This document shows positions 26,806 through 36,027 of a stretch of DNA of 64,000 nt, one piece after another. Made by a program: the position numbers and the translations under genes. The notes beneath the pieces were generated by a model that worked only from the letters and a program-made list of their open reading frames with translations, did not search any database and was not told where the DNA came from. Source of the stretch: an uncultured Lachnospiraceae bacterium. Lineage in GTDB: Bacteria > Bacillota > Clostridia > Lachnospirales > Lachnospiraceae. The stretch spans positions 123,620-187,619 of the forward strand of contig CAJTMW010000005.1 of NCBI GenBank assembly GCA_910577275.1, in the 5' to 3' direction. How positions within the stretch are numbered: the first letter of the stretch is position 1; every line of letters starts with the position of its first letter.

Positions 26806-28059
26806 ATGGAAATTGAAAGAAATGGTTACCTTCAGCAGCTTATTTTGCGAAAAGATAATGGGCTGATAAAGGTTATCACAGGCATACGAAGATGTGGAAA
26901 ATCGTTTTTACTGTTTCATATATTTAAAAAGTATCTGCTGAAAAATGGCGTGGTTGAAGACCATGTTATCGAGATTGCTTTGGATGGCATTGAAAACGAA
27001 GAATTGAGAAATCCTAAAACATGTTATCAGTATGTGAAAGCTGCCATAAAGGACAATGAAAGTTATTATCTCCTTTTAGATGAAATACAATTTATGCCCC
27101 GGTTTGAAGAGGTTTTGAACAGCCTGCTCCGCATAAGCAATATTGACATCTATGTGACTGGAAGCAATTCCAGATTTCTGTCCAGTGATATTGTAACGGA
27201 GTTTCGGGGGCGGGGAGATGAAATCAGGGTATATCCCCTTTCTTTTGCAGAATTTTATTCTGTTTACGATGGAGAATATGAGGATGCATGGAGCGATTAT
27301 ATGATTTATGGAGGACTGCCGCAGGTTGCCGGATTTCGGACGGAACGCCAGAAGGCAGAATATTTGAAAAATATTTTCACAAGCGTATACCTGAAGGATG
27401 TTGTGGAAAGAAACGGTATTCAAAGTATGGACGATTTGAGTACGCTGGTTGATATTCTGGCATCTGTCATCGGAGCTCCGACAAATCCAACCCGGGTTTC
27501 CAATACTTTTGCAAGTGAACGCCAGACCAGCTATACGAATAAGACAATATCCAACCATATTAATTATCTTGAGGAAGCATTTCTGATATCGAAATCCAAT
27601 CGTTATGATATTAAAGGGAGAAAATATGTTGGCGCGAATTTAAAATATTATTTTACTGATTTGGGCCTTAGAAACGCAAGGCTGAACTTCCGGCAGCAGG
27701 AACCGACCCATATTATGGAAAACATTGTTTATAACGAATTGCTGATTCGTGGATACAATGTTGATACGGGCATTATAGATGTGTTTGGAAAAACTCAGGA
27801 AGGAAAACGTGTCCGTAAACAGCTTGAGGTTGATTTTGTTGTTAATCAGGGAAGCCAGAGATATTATGTTCAGGTGGCTTATGATATGGCATCAAAGGAA
27901 AAGCAGTCGCAGGAATTTCGTTCTTTCCGTAATATTCCAGATTCCTTTAAGAAAATAGTGATTGTAGGCGGAACGGCAAAACCCTGGAGAAATGAAGAAG
28001 GTTTTGTCATCATGGGAATGAAGTATTTTCTTCTGAATTCGGACAGCCTGGAATTTTGA
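26806..28059 (+). CDS. AAA ATPase of the AAA_14/DUF4143 family
   Basis: A 417-residue protein. The N-terminal P-loop is GIRRCGKSFLLFHIF (about residues 26-40), Walker B LLLDEIQFMPRFEE is near residue 95, sensor-like YVTGSNSRFLSSD is near residue 120, and the C-terminal DUF4143 part has VYNELLIRGYNVD and QLEVDFVVNQG. The C-terminal half of such proteins resembles a PD-(D/E)XK-like fold. Their role is not established. ATG 26806 has AAGGAG 7 nt upstream; a longer reading from 26653 would start before the promoter. The gene is more AT-rich than its neighbours. A terminator follows. Confidence 0.85.
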   Translation: MEIERNGYLQQLILRKDNGLIKVITGIRRCGKSFLLFHIFKKYLLKNGVVEDHVIEIALDGIENEELRNPKTCYQYVKAAIKDNESYYLLLDEIQFMPRFEEVLNSLLRISNIDIYVTGSNSRFLSSDIVTEFRGRGDEIRVYPLSFAEFYSVYDGEYEDAWSDYMIYGGLPQVAGFRTERQKAEYLKNIFTSVYLKDVVERNGIQSMDDLSTLVDILASVIGAPTNPTRVSNTFASERQTSYTNKTISNHINYLEEAFLISKSNRYDIKGRKYVGANLKYYFTDLGLRNARLNFRQQEPTHIMENIVYNELLIRGYNVDTGIIDVFGKTQEGKRVRKQLEVDFVVNQGSQRYYVQVAYDMASKEKQSQEFRSFRNIPDSFKKIVIVGGTAKPWRNEEGFVIMGMKYFLLNSDSLEF

Positions 28060-28109
28060 TATGCCAAACAACATAAAAATGACGAATAATGCCCTCGAAA
28101 AACACAAAG

Positions 28110-28150
28110 GTTCCCTATCTGTTATATAAGCAGACAGGGAACAATTTTTT
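28110..28150 (+). terminator. Rho-independent terminator after the AAA/DUF4143 gene
   Basis: GTTCCCT-A-TCTG pairs with CAGA-C-AGGGAAC around TTATATAAG, followed by AATTTTTT ending at 28150. Confidence 0.85.
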
Positions 28151-28152
28151 TG

Positions 28153-28186
28153 CAATAAGCTGGCTCGCAGAGCGTGACAGCGTTTG
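28153..28186. repeat. Dispersed repeat A, copy 2
   Basis: 33 of 34 bases identical to 8725-8758 (one G to A change). It is directly after the terminator T-run and is followed by TGCTGCAATC, a tail partly shared with the tyrS copy. Confidence 0.9.
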
Positions 28187-28409
28187 CTGCAATCAGGTTG
28201 TATATAATGCATACGCAAGCTGTATAAAACCCCTGCAATCAGGTAAAAATAACAAACGGGTACAGGCAAAATAAGGTAAAATCAGACATAAAATCCGGGG
28301 AACTAAAAAATAAACACATTTTATGATAAAAAATGAGTATACCTGCACAAAACCTCTTTTTATAATAAACTTGAAACTGAAAAACGATTTTTGAATGGAG
28401 GATTTGTTT
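28187..28409 (+). promoter_or_regulatory. Leader/promoter region of the second sugar ABC operon
   Basis: AT-rich non-coding stretch. It holds a 12-nt direct repeat CTGCAATCAGGT (28187-28198 and 28233-28244) and a TATAAT at 28361-28366 with no clear -35, consistent with a promoter that depends on an activator such as the YesN regulator at 35207. GGAGG at 28398-28402 serves the binding-protein gene. Confidence 0.4.
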
Positions 28410-29822
28410 ATGAAGAAAAAGACAGTTAGCATGGGGCTTGCGCTTTTGCTTACGGCTTCCTTACTGGCAGGCTGCGGCGGTAAAGGTTCAGATGGTGGAA
28501 ACGCAGGAAGTACAGCAGATTCGGGAGCTGCGCAGGATACTGCGGTATCTGACGACGCATCGGGAAGCAGCGACGCGGCCGCGGATAGCGAGAGCGGTGG
28601 CGGCGAGCAGGTAACGATTAACTTCCAGACATGGAATCCCGGAGAAGGGGTACCTGTAGATGAGGTTCTTGCAGCATTTGAAGCAAAATACCCCAATATT
28701 AAAGTAAACCATATAGTTGTAGGATACACCGACCATGTAGAAAAACTGAAAATTGACATGGTAAGCGGAGAAGGCGCAGATGTGTTCGGTATGCAGACAG
28801 GGGCTACTATTAAGGAATTTCGTGATTTCGAAGTGGACCTGACACCTCTTGCAGAAGAAACATGGGGAGAAGGCTGGCAGGACCAATATATAGATTTCTG
28901 CATAGACCTGCTGAATGAAGATGGAAAATATTATGGTCTTCCTCTGGGGCTTACTTATGCAGGCTTTACTTGGGCAGATGTTAAAATGTTGAAAGATAAT
29001 GGATTAGAAGTACCAAAATCCTATGATGATTTGAAGAAATGTGCCGACGTTTTAAGGGCAAACGGCCAGTATCCTCTGACCATAGGTGCAAAGGACGCAT
29101 GGATTAATATTGACACATGGATGAGCATGGCAAACGATATCAACCCCGAAAAGCTTTACTCCGCAATTGAGGGAGAAACGCCTTTTACAGACCCTGACCT
29201 GGTGGAGTCTTTCCGAATCTGGCAGTCCTGCTTTACAGATGGTATTTTTCAAGATGGTGCTCTTGGCGTAGGTGTTTATCCTGATACTACTGATTTGTTT
29301 GAAAAAGAAGGAAGTATTCCTATGATTCAAAATGGTTCCTGGGCAGCAAGCCTTTATGTAGACGGCGACCCGGACCATGAAAGAGTATTTAATTCAGAGG
29401 GGGCAAACCACGATATTTTACTGATAGACTGGAATAATGATGGCAAGATATGCCCTATCAGCGCATCTGTGGACGTGTGTCTCTGTATTAACAAGAATTC
29501 CAAGAATCAGGAAGCAGCCTGGAAGTTTGTGGATTTTATGCTTCATGAAGGCCAGGATATCCTTGTTGGTAAGTATTTACAATATTGCCCCTCCAGAAAA
29601 GATATGGTTCTTGCGATACCGGGCATCAGTGAGGATGGACAGAAAAATTTGGACTATATTGTTGAACAGTCAAAGAACAACATTGCAGGATACCGCGAAA
29701 TGCCATATGCAGATTTAAAACAGGTAATTTCTGACCAGCTGACAGTGCTTGCTTTAGGCGATGCCACGCCAGAAGAGGCCGCTACAATCATTGAGGCCGC
29801 CTCACAGGCTCAGGTGAGATAA
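28410..29822 (+). CDS. Sugar ABC transporter substrate-binding lipoprotein (family 1 solute-binding)
   Basis: A 470-residue lipoprotein with lipobox LLAGC, a Ser/Ala/Asp-rich tether (residues about 25-65) and a maltose-binding-protein-like fold: INFQTWNPGEGVPVDEVLAAFEAKYPNI, GEGADVFGMQTG, YYGLPLGLTYAGFTWA and a C-terminal helical lobe. ATG 28410 follows GGAGG by 7 nt. It feeds the MalF/MalG-like permeases encoded downstream. The ligand is unknown; CUT1 systems usually take oligosaccharides or glycosides. Confidence 0.88.
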   Translation: MKKKTVSMGLALLLTASLLAGCGGKGSDGGNAGSTADSGAAQDTAVSDDASGSSDAAADSESGGGEQVTINFQTWNPGEGVPVDEVLAAFEAKYPNIKVNHIVVGYTDHVEKLKIDMVSGEGADVFGMQTGATIKEFRDFEVDLTPLAEETWGEGWQDQYIDFCIDLLNEDGKYYGLPLGLTYAGFTWADVKMLKDNGLEVPKSYDDLKKCADVLRANGQYPLTIGAKDAWINIDTWMSMANDINPEKLYSAIEGETPFTDPDLVESFRIWQSCFTDGIFQDGALGVGVYPDTTDLFEKEGSIPMIQNGSWAASLYVDGDPDHERVFNSEGANHDILLIDWNNDGKICPISASVDVCLCINKNSKNQEAAWKFVDFMLHEGQDILVGKYLQYCPSRKDMVLAIPGISEDGQKNLDYIVEQSKNNIAGYREMPYADLKQVISDQLTVLALGDATPEEAATIIEAASQAQVR

Positions 29823-29862
29823 GAGAAAGCCAACGATGATAGTTAAACTTATTACTGCAACA

Positions 29863-29901
29863 GGAAAAGACGCTTCTTCCGTTTGGAAGGGGCGCTTTTC
29901 C
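29863..29901 (+). terminator. Attenuator hairpin between binding-protein and permease genes
   Basis: GGAAAAGACGCTTCTTCC pairs imperfectly with GGAAGGGGCGCTTTTCC across a 4-nt loop. There is no long T-run, so partial termination or mRNA processing is likelier than full termination. The position matches the mglB-mglA hairpin at 20362. Confidence 0.6.
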
Positions 29902-29920
29902 TAAAACAGGAGGGCTGATT

Positions 29921-30805
29921 TTGAAAAAATCTTTTACAGATTATTTATTTGTTTTACCAATTGTACTGCTTTTTTCTATATTTGTTGTTTATCCTATTTG
30001 TTATAATTTTCATATCAGTTTTTATGAGTGGAATGGCATTAATATAGAAAAGAATTTTGTGGGATTTGAAAATTATGAAACAATGTTTCATGACCCTGTA
30101 ATTTTAAAGGTGCTTAAGAATTTTGTAATTTTTGCATTGTTCACCATTATGATACAGGCATTTTTGGGCCTTATATTTGCTAACTTTTTTATTAGAAGGC
30201 TGAAATTTTCATCTTTTTATCGTGTCATCCTTTATATACCGGTTATTGCGACTCCTACTATTGTGGGAAATGTATTTTCCAAAATATTCGAAACAAACAG
30301 AGGGTATCTGAATTTATTTTTACGTGGTTTACATTTGGATGGGCTTTGCCAACAGTGGCTTGCAGACCCCAAGTGGGCGCTGTTTTGTGTGATTTGTGTC
30401 AATATCTGGCAGTGGACAGGTTACAGTATGCTCATGTATTATGCCAATATGCTGAATATCCCGCAGGACTTATATGAAGCGGCTGTTATTGACGGGGCGG
30501 GACAGATACAGCAGTTTACGAAAATAACATTTCCTTTGCTTCGAGGAACCCATTATACTTTATTTATCATGGGTATGCTTGGCTCGCTGAAGTGCTTTGA
30601 CATTCCCTATGTACTTACAAGAGGCGGCCCCAATTATGCCACAGAATTTTTTTCTAATTATATTTACAGGCAGTCCTTTAATTTGTTTAAGCAAGGGCTT
30701 GGTTCGGCAAGTGTGGTGGTGATGTTTTTAATTGCAATGGTAATTACCCTGATACAGTTAAAATTTTATTACAGAAATGATAAAGATAAGGAGTTGGCTG
30801 GCTGA
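29921..30805 (+). CDS. CUT1-family sugar ABC permease (MalF/LacF type)
   Basis: A 294-residue protein with six predicted helices. The EAA-type coupling loop near residue 190 reads YEAAVIDGAGQIQQFTKITFPLL. The TTG start at 29921 has AGGAGG (29908-29913) 7 nt upstream. It partners with the 30805 product; the two overlap by one base (TGATG). No ATPase gene occurs in the cluster, so a shared MsmK/UgpC-like ATPase encoded elsewhere presumably drives it. Confidence 0.9.
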   Translation: MKKSFTDYLFVLPIVLLFSIFVVYPICYNFHISFYEWNGINIEKNFVGFENYETMFHDPVILKVLKNFVIFALFTIMIQAFLGLIFANFFIRRLKFSSFYRVILYIPVIATPTIVGNVFSKIFETNRGYLNLFLRGLHLDGLCQQWLADPKWALFCVICVNIWQWTGYSMLMYYANMLNIPQDLYEAAVIDGAGQIQQFTKITFPLLRGTHYTLFIMGMLGSLKCFDIPYVLTRGGPNYATEFFSNYIYRQSFNLFKQGLGSASVVVMFLIAMVITLIQLKFYYRNDKDKELAG

Positions 30806-31599
30806 TGAGAAAATCGTTATTATTTAAAATATGCGGACAGATAATTTGCATTATCGGGACTGCAATTGCCTTGTTTCCGTTGGCACTTATGTTTATCCGT
30901 TCCTTTCAAGGAGAAGGAATACATAATTATATGCGGGTTTTTGAGAGAGTGAATCTGTTACCCAATTTCGTCACCAGTTTGATAGTCGTGTTTGGTACGC
31001 TTATTATTGTTTCAATGGTAGCGGCTATGGCGGCATTTGCATTTGCAAAGTTGAATTTTCCGTTTAAAAAAGTGATTTATTATATGCTGCTCACTGGGAT
31101 GATGGTTCCCACCTCAGCCCTGATTTTTCCGTTGTTTCAGATAGTAAAAGGACTCAACCTTAATAATACGCCCTTTTCCTTAATTTTTCCTTATGCTACA
31201 CTGAATTGTTGTTTTAATTTGATGGTGCTTAAAAATTATTTTGATGCGCTTCCTAATGAAGTAATGGAGTCGGCAAGAATTGATGGGGCAGGAAAAGGAA
31301 GAATTTTTACAAATATAATGATGCCTATGGCCATACCTGGGATGGCGTTTGTCCTGATTCAGACATTTTTAAGTGCATGGAATGAACTGCAGATGGCAAT
31401 GATTTTTATTAATGATACATCAGTACAGCCAATATCTGTAGTGCCTCTTCGCTTTACACCTTCAATAGGTGGTCAGGGATTTCCGTTGGAGGTTATGTAT
31501 GCGACCCTTGTAATTTGTTTAAGTCCGATTGCCATTTTTAGTATTTTTGGCTCACGGTTTTTAATTGAAGGGATGACCCAGGGAGCTATAAAAGGATAG
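30805..31599 (+). CDS. CUT1-family sugar ABC permease (MalG type)
   Basis: A 264-residue permease with the EAA loop MESARIDGAGKGRIFTNIMMPMAIPG near residue 155 and a C-terminal FLIEGMTQGAIKG, the family's usual ending. It starts in the TGATG overlap with the preceding permease gene. The kinase gene follows 23 nt downstream, so transporter and sensor are one operon. Confidence 0.9.
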   Translation: MRKSLLFKICGQIICIIGTAIALFPLALMFIRSFQGEGIHNYMRVFERVNLLPNFVTSLIVVFGTLIIVSMVAAMAAFAFAKLNFPFKKVIYYMLLTGMMVPTSALIFPLFQIVKGLNLNNTPFSLIFPYATLNCCFNLMVLKNYFDALPNEVMESARIDGAGKGRIFTNIMMPMAIPGMAFVLIQTFLSAWNELQMAMIFINDTSVQPISVVPLRFTPSIGGQGFPLEVMYATLVICLSPIAIFSIFGSRFLIEGMTQGAIKG

Positions 31600-31622
31600 T
31601 TTGATAATCAGGAGAATTATTT

Positions 31623-33629
31623 ATGAGAAAGGTTCCAATTGTTTTCCGTATCAGGAAAAGCATGAGCATGAAAATCATATGGATGAATGCCGGGATTATT
31701 TCTCTCGTTTTTATTAGTCTGATTTTGGCTGTGGTAGCAATAAATTATCAGTATGCCATGGAAAATGAAAAACAAAAAATGAATATTTATATTTCCAATA
31801 CCTTGAGTTCAGTGGATAACAAGCTTAAGGATATGGGGCGGGTTTCTATGATTACATTTTCAGACCGGAGAACGCAGGAAATTTTGAAAGAGTATGATAC
31901 TTATGAATATTCACAGCGGCTTGACAGTGTGGAATATTTAAAAAGGCAGTATACTTCTCTTATCAGTATCAGGGAAGATATTAATTCTTTTTTCATTTTT
32001 AATTTGGATTCCCTTATTTCCTGGCAAGATAATTTAACTCCTTCCAGAAAAATTGATTATGATATGTCTGCTTTTATGAAACAGATGGAAGAATGGGAGG
32101 GAAAGGAAAGAAGTTTATCCGGCTGTAGAATGATAGTAGGAATTCAGCCGGAATTTATGCGCTACGGCACGGCGCTTCTGGAAGATGCTTATACGAAACA
32201 CTGTGTTTATCTGGTTCGGACAATTAAAAGCTTTTCCCCTTATGAGCCCATTGGACATATTCTTCTGATTACTAATGTAGAAAAAATAAGGGAAGCCCTC
32301 AACGGATATTTATATGCGGATGTTGCATATACATTACTCACCGAAGAGGGGGAAATCGTCTGCTCCGAGAATGCGGATTATCTGGGGAAAAATATCGGCG
32401 ACCTCTATCCTGAGGTTTATAGGCATATAGAAGGGGATTTTGGCGTTTTCGAGGAAAAGCAGGACGGAAAAGATTATCTTATGGCCTACCAGAAATCCGA
32501 GTACAGCGGACTTGTGCTGATGACCCGAAAGGAAATTGTACTGATAGAAAAGGCTGCCATGGGGTTTACGGGAATAACTGCTGCAGTATTTTTGCTTCTT
32601 TTGATGCTTGCCGTAGTTTGGACAGGCCGCAGCGTGCGCAAAACCCTGAGGCCCCTCACCGAGCTGTCAGATTCTATGGCACACTTTAACCAGAAGGATA
32701 TGGGGCGGCGCTTTGCCGTTACCACGGAGGACGAGACGGGAAAGCTGACGGCGTCCTTCAACAAAATGATGGATACCTTAAATCAGCTCATAGAGTCGGA
32801 GTACGAGAGTAAAATCCGTTTAAGGGAAGCCCAGCTCAAGCAGCAGAAGATTTCTCTGCTTTATCTGAAAAACCAGATTAACCCTCATTTCCTGTATAAT
32901 ACGCTGGACACCATAAGAATCAAGGCGGAGCTTAACGGGGATAAGGAGGTGTCGGCCATGATTATGCAGATGGTGAACTTCTTCCGCCTCGGGGTGAATG
33001 CGGACAGTGAGATGGTTTCGGTTTACCATGAAATCCGCCTGATTCAGTCCTACTTAAACCTCATGCGTTACCGGTATCCGGCGCTTAACTGCGAATATGA
33101 GATTGATGAAAATCTTCTATCGGTGGAAATGCCTAATTTCATTTTACAGCCCCTGGTGGAAAACAGCGTGATGCACGGGCTGCGGCAGGTGGGCTACCGG
33201 GGAACCATAAGGCTGTCCGTGAGCCGGGACGAGTCAAATCCTGAAAATATCGTGATTAAGGTTTACGACAACGGAGCCGGAATGTCGCCGGAAGCAAGAA
33301 AGCATCTGGAGGATGTGCTGAAAAGCGCCGGAGCCGATGAAAGGAAAGACTGCGCGGGTGAGGACGGCGCCGGGAGGGACGGCATGCAGGAGGGCAATGA
33401 GGAGACTAGAATCGGAAGGTCAGATATCAGAAGTAAAGGAAATGCAGATAAAGGCGACGGAAGCGGCTCGCGGGAAGAACAGGAGGACAAGCACATCGGC
33501 ATTGTGAATGTGCAGAAAAGACTGAAAATATATTACCCGGACACGGCGGGGCTGTCCTACCATGACAACCCCGAGGGCGGGGTCATGGTAATATTAATAA
33601 TAAAAAATAATATAGAAAGAGAGGAATGA
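31623..33629 (+). CDS. YesM-type sensor histidine kinase with expanded ATP-lid
   Basis: A 668-residue kinase. It has a membrane helix near residues 17-40, a large extracellular sensor to about 310, a second helix (TGITAAVFLLLLMLAVVW), a HAMP segment, phospho-His in KNQINPHFLYNTLD and a HATPase_c with ENSVMHGL and YDNGAGMSPE. Between the N/G1 region and the G2 motif (HIGIVNVQKRL) lies a charged low-complexity insert of about 55 residues (about 568-622) rich in Gly, Asp, Glu and Arg, absent from the other YesM kinase in this window. AGGAGA precedes the ATG. Confidence 0.88.
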   Translation: MRKVPIVFRIRKSMSMKIIWMNAGIISLVFISLILAVVAINYQYAMENEKQKMNIYISNTLSSVDNKLKDMGRVSMITFSDRRTQEILKEYDTYEYSQRLDSVEYLKRQYTSLISIREDINSFFIFNLDSLISWQDNLTPSRKIDYDMSAFMKQMEEWEGKERSLSGCRMIVGIQPEFMRYGTALLEDAYTKHCVYLVRTIKSFSPYEPIGHILLITNVEKIREALNGYLYADVAYTLLTEEGEIVCSENADYLGKNIGDLYPEVYRHIEGDFGVFEEKQDGKDYLMAYQKSEYSGLVLMTRKEIVLIEKAAMGFTGITAAVFLLLLMLAVVWTGRSVRKTLRPLTELSDSMAHFNQKDMGRRFAVTTEDETGKLTASFNKMMDTLNQLIESEYESKIRLREAQLKQQKISLLYLKNQINPHFLYNTLDTIRIKAELNGDKEVSAMIMQMVNFFRLGVNADSEMVSVYHEIRLIQSYLNLMRYRYPALNCEYEIDENLLSVEMPNFILQPLVENSVMHGLRQVGYRGTIRLSVSRDESNPENIVIKVYDNGAGMSPEARKHLEDVLKSAGADERKDCAGEDGAGRDGMQEGNEETRIGRSDIRSKGNADKGDGSGSREEQEDKHIGIVNVQKRLKIYYPDTAGLSYHDNPEGGVMVILIIKNNIEREE

Positions 33630-33634
33630 GTTAA

Positions 33635-35194
33635 ATGAAACTGGATTTTGCAACCTACAAGGATAAGGTGATGGGCTGCTGGGCGGGAAAGAATATCGGA
33701 GGCGTTTTGGGCGCGCCCTTTGAGGGACTGCGTCAGGTAAACGACATTTCCTTTTATACCCAGGATTTATCTATGGGGCCTCCCCCCAATGATGATTTGG
33801 ATTTACAGATTATCTGGCTGGCGGCGGTGGAGCGTTACGGAAGAAACGTAAACGCTTCTATCTTAGGCGAGTACTGGCTCTCCTATGTAATCCCCAACTG
33901 GGTGGAATACGGAACCGGCAAGGCAAATCTGCGGGCAGGACTGCAGCCGCCGCTTTCCGGTCTTATTGACAACACCTACAAGGACAGCTGCGGCTGTTAT
34001 ATCCGCTCGGAAATCTGGGCCTGTCTTGCGCCCGGCAATCCTGAGTTGGCTGCCCGCTATGCTTACGAGGACGCCATCGTTGACCATGAGGGCGAGGGCA
34101 TGTACGGGGAAATTTTCTTTGCGGCTCTTCAAAGCGCAGCGTTTGTGGAGAGCGACAAGAGAAAGCTTATCGACATCGGGCTTTCCTACATACCGGAGGA
34201 GAGTGTGACTGCAGGCGCAATCAAAAAGGCCATGGAGTGCTATGACAGCCACGTAGACTTTAAGGAGGCACGCAAACAGATTCACAATACGGCCCCCGGA
34301 ACTTTCGGCATTCAGAATGAAATATTGCAGGAAATTCCCGTGGAAGGGAATGAGGGCATGGAAATCGGCGCGCCCGGCTTTGACGCGCCGGAAAACGTAG
34401 CCTTTACCATTGCCGGATGGCTTTACGGAGAAGAGGATTTCGGAAAGAGCCTTTGTCTGGCGGTAGCCTGCGGCGAGGACACGGACTGTACCTGCGCCAC
34501 CCTGGGGGCGGTTCTGGGAATTATCTCCGGCGCTTCAAAGCTTCCTGAAAAGTGGACGGCTCCTCTGGACGATAAGATTGCCACCCTGTGCATCGACAAG
34601 ACCAGCCGCGGCATCTGGGTTCCCGAGACGGTGACGGAGCTGACGGAGAGAGTGATGAAAGCGGTTCCCGGCTTCCTTGGGCAGGATATCTGCGATATTT
34701 TTGCGGAGGGCGGCATGACTATCGAATGCAAAGAGGGTGATGCCCTTTATTGCAGAAAGACAACGGATTACCTTCACAGAATCAATGGAACCGGCAAGGA
34801 CGAGGCGCTTCCCGTCAGGGATTTGTGCAGCCTTTCTCCTTATGTGGTGCGGTATTCCTTCCCGGCCTTTAACATCATGATTGATTATGAAGGTTCCGTA
34901 TTTTTCAAGGCAGGCGAAAACCGCAAGGTAAAAGTAACCGTTACCAATTCCCACACCATGCGTCAGCAGCAATGGGCAAAAATCAGCGTTTATATGCCGG
35001 CCGGAGTGGAGACGGTAAACGGAAGGGGATTTAGCCTTCCACTGAACAACCTCTACGGCTCAAAAGCAGAGGCGGAAATCGAGTTTAATACAGATTTGTT
35101 TGCGGAGAGCAGGCTGGAGTTCATTGTGGAGGTATCTCTGGAGGGAAGACATTCCTCCGGTGCGGTGAAAGTGACTCTGATGCGGGAAGCGTAG
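33635..35194 (+). CDS. ADP-ribosylglycohydrolase (DraG/COG1397) family enzyme
   Basis: A 519-residue protein. The N-terminal ADP-ribosylglycohydrolase fold includes MGCWAGKNIGGVLGAPFEG, the acidic metal motif PPNDDLDLQ (D53, D54, D56) and the second di-metal motif ACGEDTDCTCATLGAVLG (about 280-298). A C-terminal beta-rich part (about 390-519) lies beyond the usual DraG length of about 300. It sits between the kinase and regulator genes of a sugar importer, 6 nt after the former and 12 nt before the latter. It probably hydrolyses an N- or O-glycosidic bond in the imported compound; whether that is ADP-ribose or another ribosyl compound is open. Confidence 0.85.
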   Translation: MKLDFATYKDKVMGCWAGKNIGGVLGAPFEGLRQVNDISFYTQDLSMGPPPNDDLDLQIIWLAAVERYGRNVNASILGEYWLSYVIPNWVEYGTGKANLRAGLQPPLSGLIDNTYKDSCGCYIRSEIWACLAPGNPELAARYAYEDAIVDHEGEGMYGEIFFAALQSAAFVESDKRKLIDIGLSYIPEESVTAGAIKKAMECYDSHVDFKEARKQIHNTAPGTFGIQNEILQEIPVEGNEGMEIGAPGFDAPENVAFTIAGWLYGEEDFGKSLCLAVACGEDTDCTCATLGAVLGIISGASKLPEKWTAPLDDKIATLCIDKTSRGIWVPETVTELTERVMKAVPGFLGQDICDIFAEGGMTIECKEGDALYCRKTTDYLHRINGTGKDEALPVRDLCSLSPYVVRYSFPAFNIMIDYEGSVFFKAGENRKVKVTVTNSHTMRQQQWAKISVYMPAGVETVNGRGFSLPLNNLYGSKAEAEIEFNTDLFAESRLEFIVEVSLEGRHSSGAVKVTLMREA

Positions 35195-35206
35195 GAGGTA
35201 TGGAGT

Positions 35207-35950
35207 ATGCTCAAGGTGATGCTTGTGGACGACGAGGTGACGATTCTGGAGGGTTTTAAAAGGCTCTTTGACTGGGAAGCATACGGCTGCACCGTAGTGT
35301 GCGAGGCATGCGACGGGGTAATGGCGGTAAATCAGGCCAGAACCTATCAGCCGGATATCATCATTATGGATATCAATATTCCCGTGATGTCAGGTCTCGA
35401 GGCGCTTCGCCTGATTCGCGAGCAGAACAGAGACTGCGCCTGTATCATTGTCAGCGGCTATGACGAGTTTGAGTACTGCCGGGAGGCTCTGCGGCTCCAG
35501 ATTACGGACTATATTTTAAAGCCGGTGGACTTTAGCGAGTTTGGAAAGGTCATCGAGAATATCAAGCTGCGGCTGATTCAGAACAAGTGCCAAAATGTGG
35601 AGGAGCATGGGGACAAGCTGGTATTTCAGCTTGCCGCCTGGCTTTCCAGGCATCTTTCCGAGGATATTTCGCTCCAGAGCATCGCAGAGGAATTTCATCT
35701 GAATTCTTCTTATATCAGCCAGCTCTTTAAGAACGAGCTGGGAATGAAGTATCACGATTACCTGACAAAGCTGCGCATGGATAAAGCCAAAACACTTCTT
35801 GCCTCCACCGGGAAAAGTATCTCGGAGATTGCCGGGGAAGTGGGCTTTCGGGATTACCGGGTTTTCACGAAGGTGTTCAAAAACGTGGAGGGAGAATCGC
35901 CCTCTGTGTTTCGGAACGGATTTCGGGGAAGCGGGGAAGAGAGGCAGTAG
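35207..35950 (+). CDS. Short YesN-type response regulator (receiver + AraC)
   Basis: A 247-residue regulator. The receiver has D8/D9, phospho-acceptor D55 in IIIMDINIP and Lys in YILKPVDF. A short linker leads to an AraC helix-turn-helix pair (about 145-240; IAEEFHLNSSYISQLFK, ISEIAGEVGFRDYRVFTKVF). It lacks the long middle domain of the 13535 regulator. AGGAGG lies 8 nt before the ATG. It is likely the partner of the kinase at 31623 and activator of the 28410 operon. Confidence 0.9.
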   Translation: MLKVMLVDDEVTILEGFKRLFDWEAYGCTVVCEACDGVMAVNQARTYQPDIIIMDINIPVMSGLEALRLIREQNRDCACIIVSGYDEFEYCREALRLQITDYILKPVDFSEFGKVIENIKLRLIQNKCQNVEEHGDKLVFQLAAWLSRHLSEDISLQSIAEEFHLNSSYISQLFKNELGMKYHDYLTKLRMDKAKTLLASTGKSISEIAGEVGFRDYRVFTKVFKNVEGESPSVFRNGFRGSGEERQ

Positions 35951-35963
35951 GATTAAAGATTTG

Positions 35964-36006
35964 CGCCGGGAAATTCCTTTCGGGGAATGCTCCCGGCGTT
36001 TTGATT
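35964..36006 (+). terminator. Terminator of the second sugar ABC operon
   Basis: CGCCGGGA pairs with TCCCGGCG (35964-35971, 35991-35998) with additional AATTCC/GGGGAAT pairing inside, followed by TTTTGATT. It lies 13 nt after the regulator stop and just before the convergent gene at 36028. Confidence 0.8.
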
Positions 36007-36027
36007 ATAATAAGCCGGCCGTTGCCG

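Noticed and set aside
30805..35950. Expected ATPase gene for the second sugar importer
   Set aside because: No Walker A/signature ATPase is encoded in the cluster; use of a shared MsmK-like ATPase elsewhere is the usual situation for CUT1 systems.
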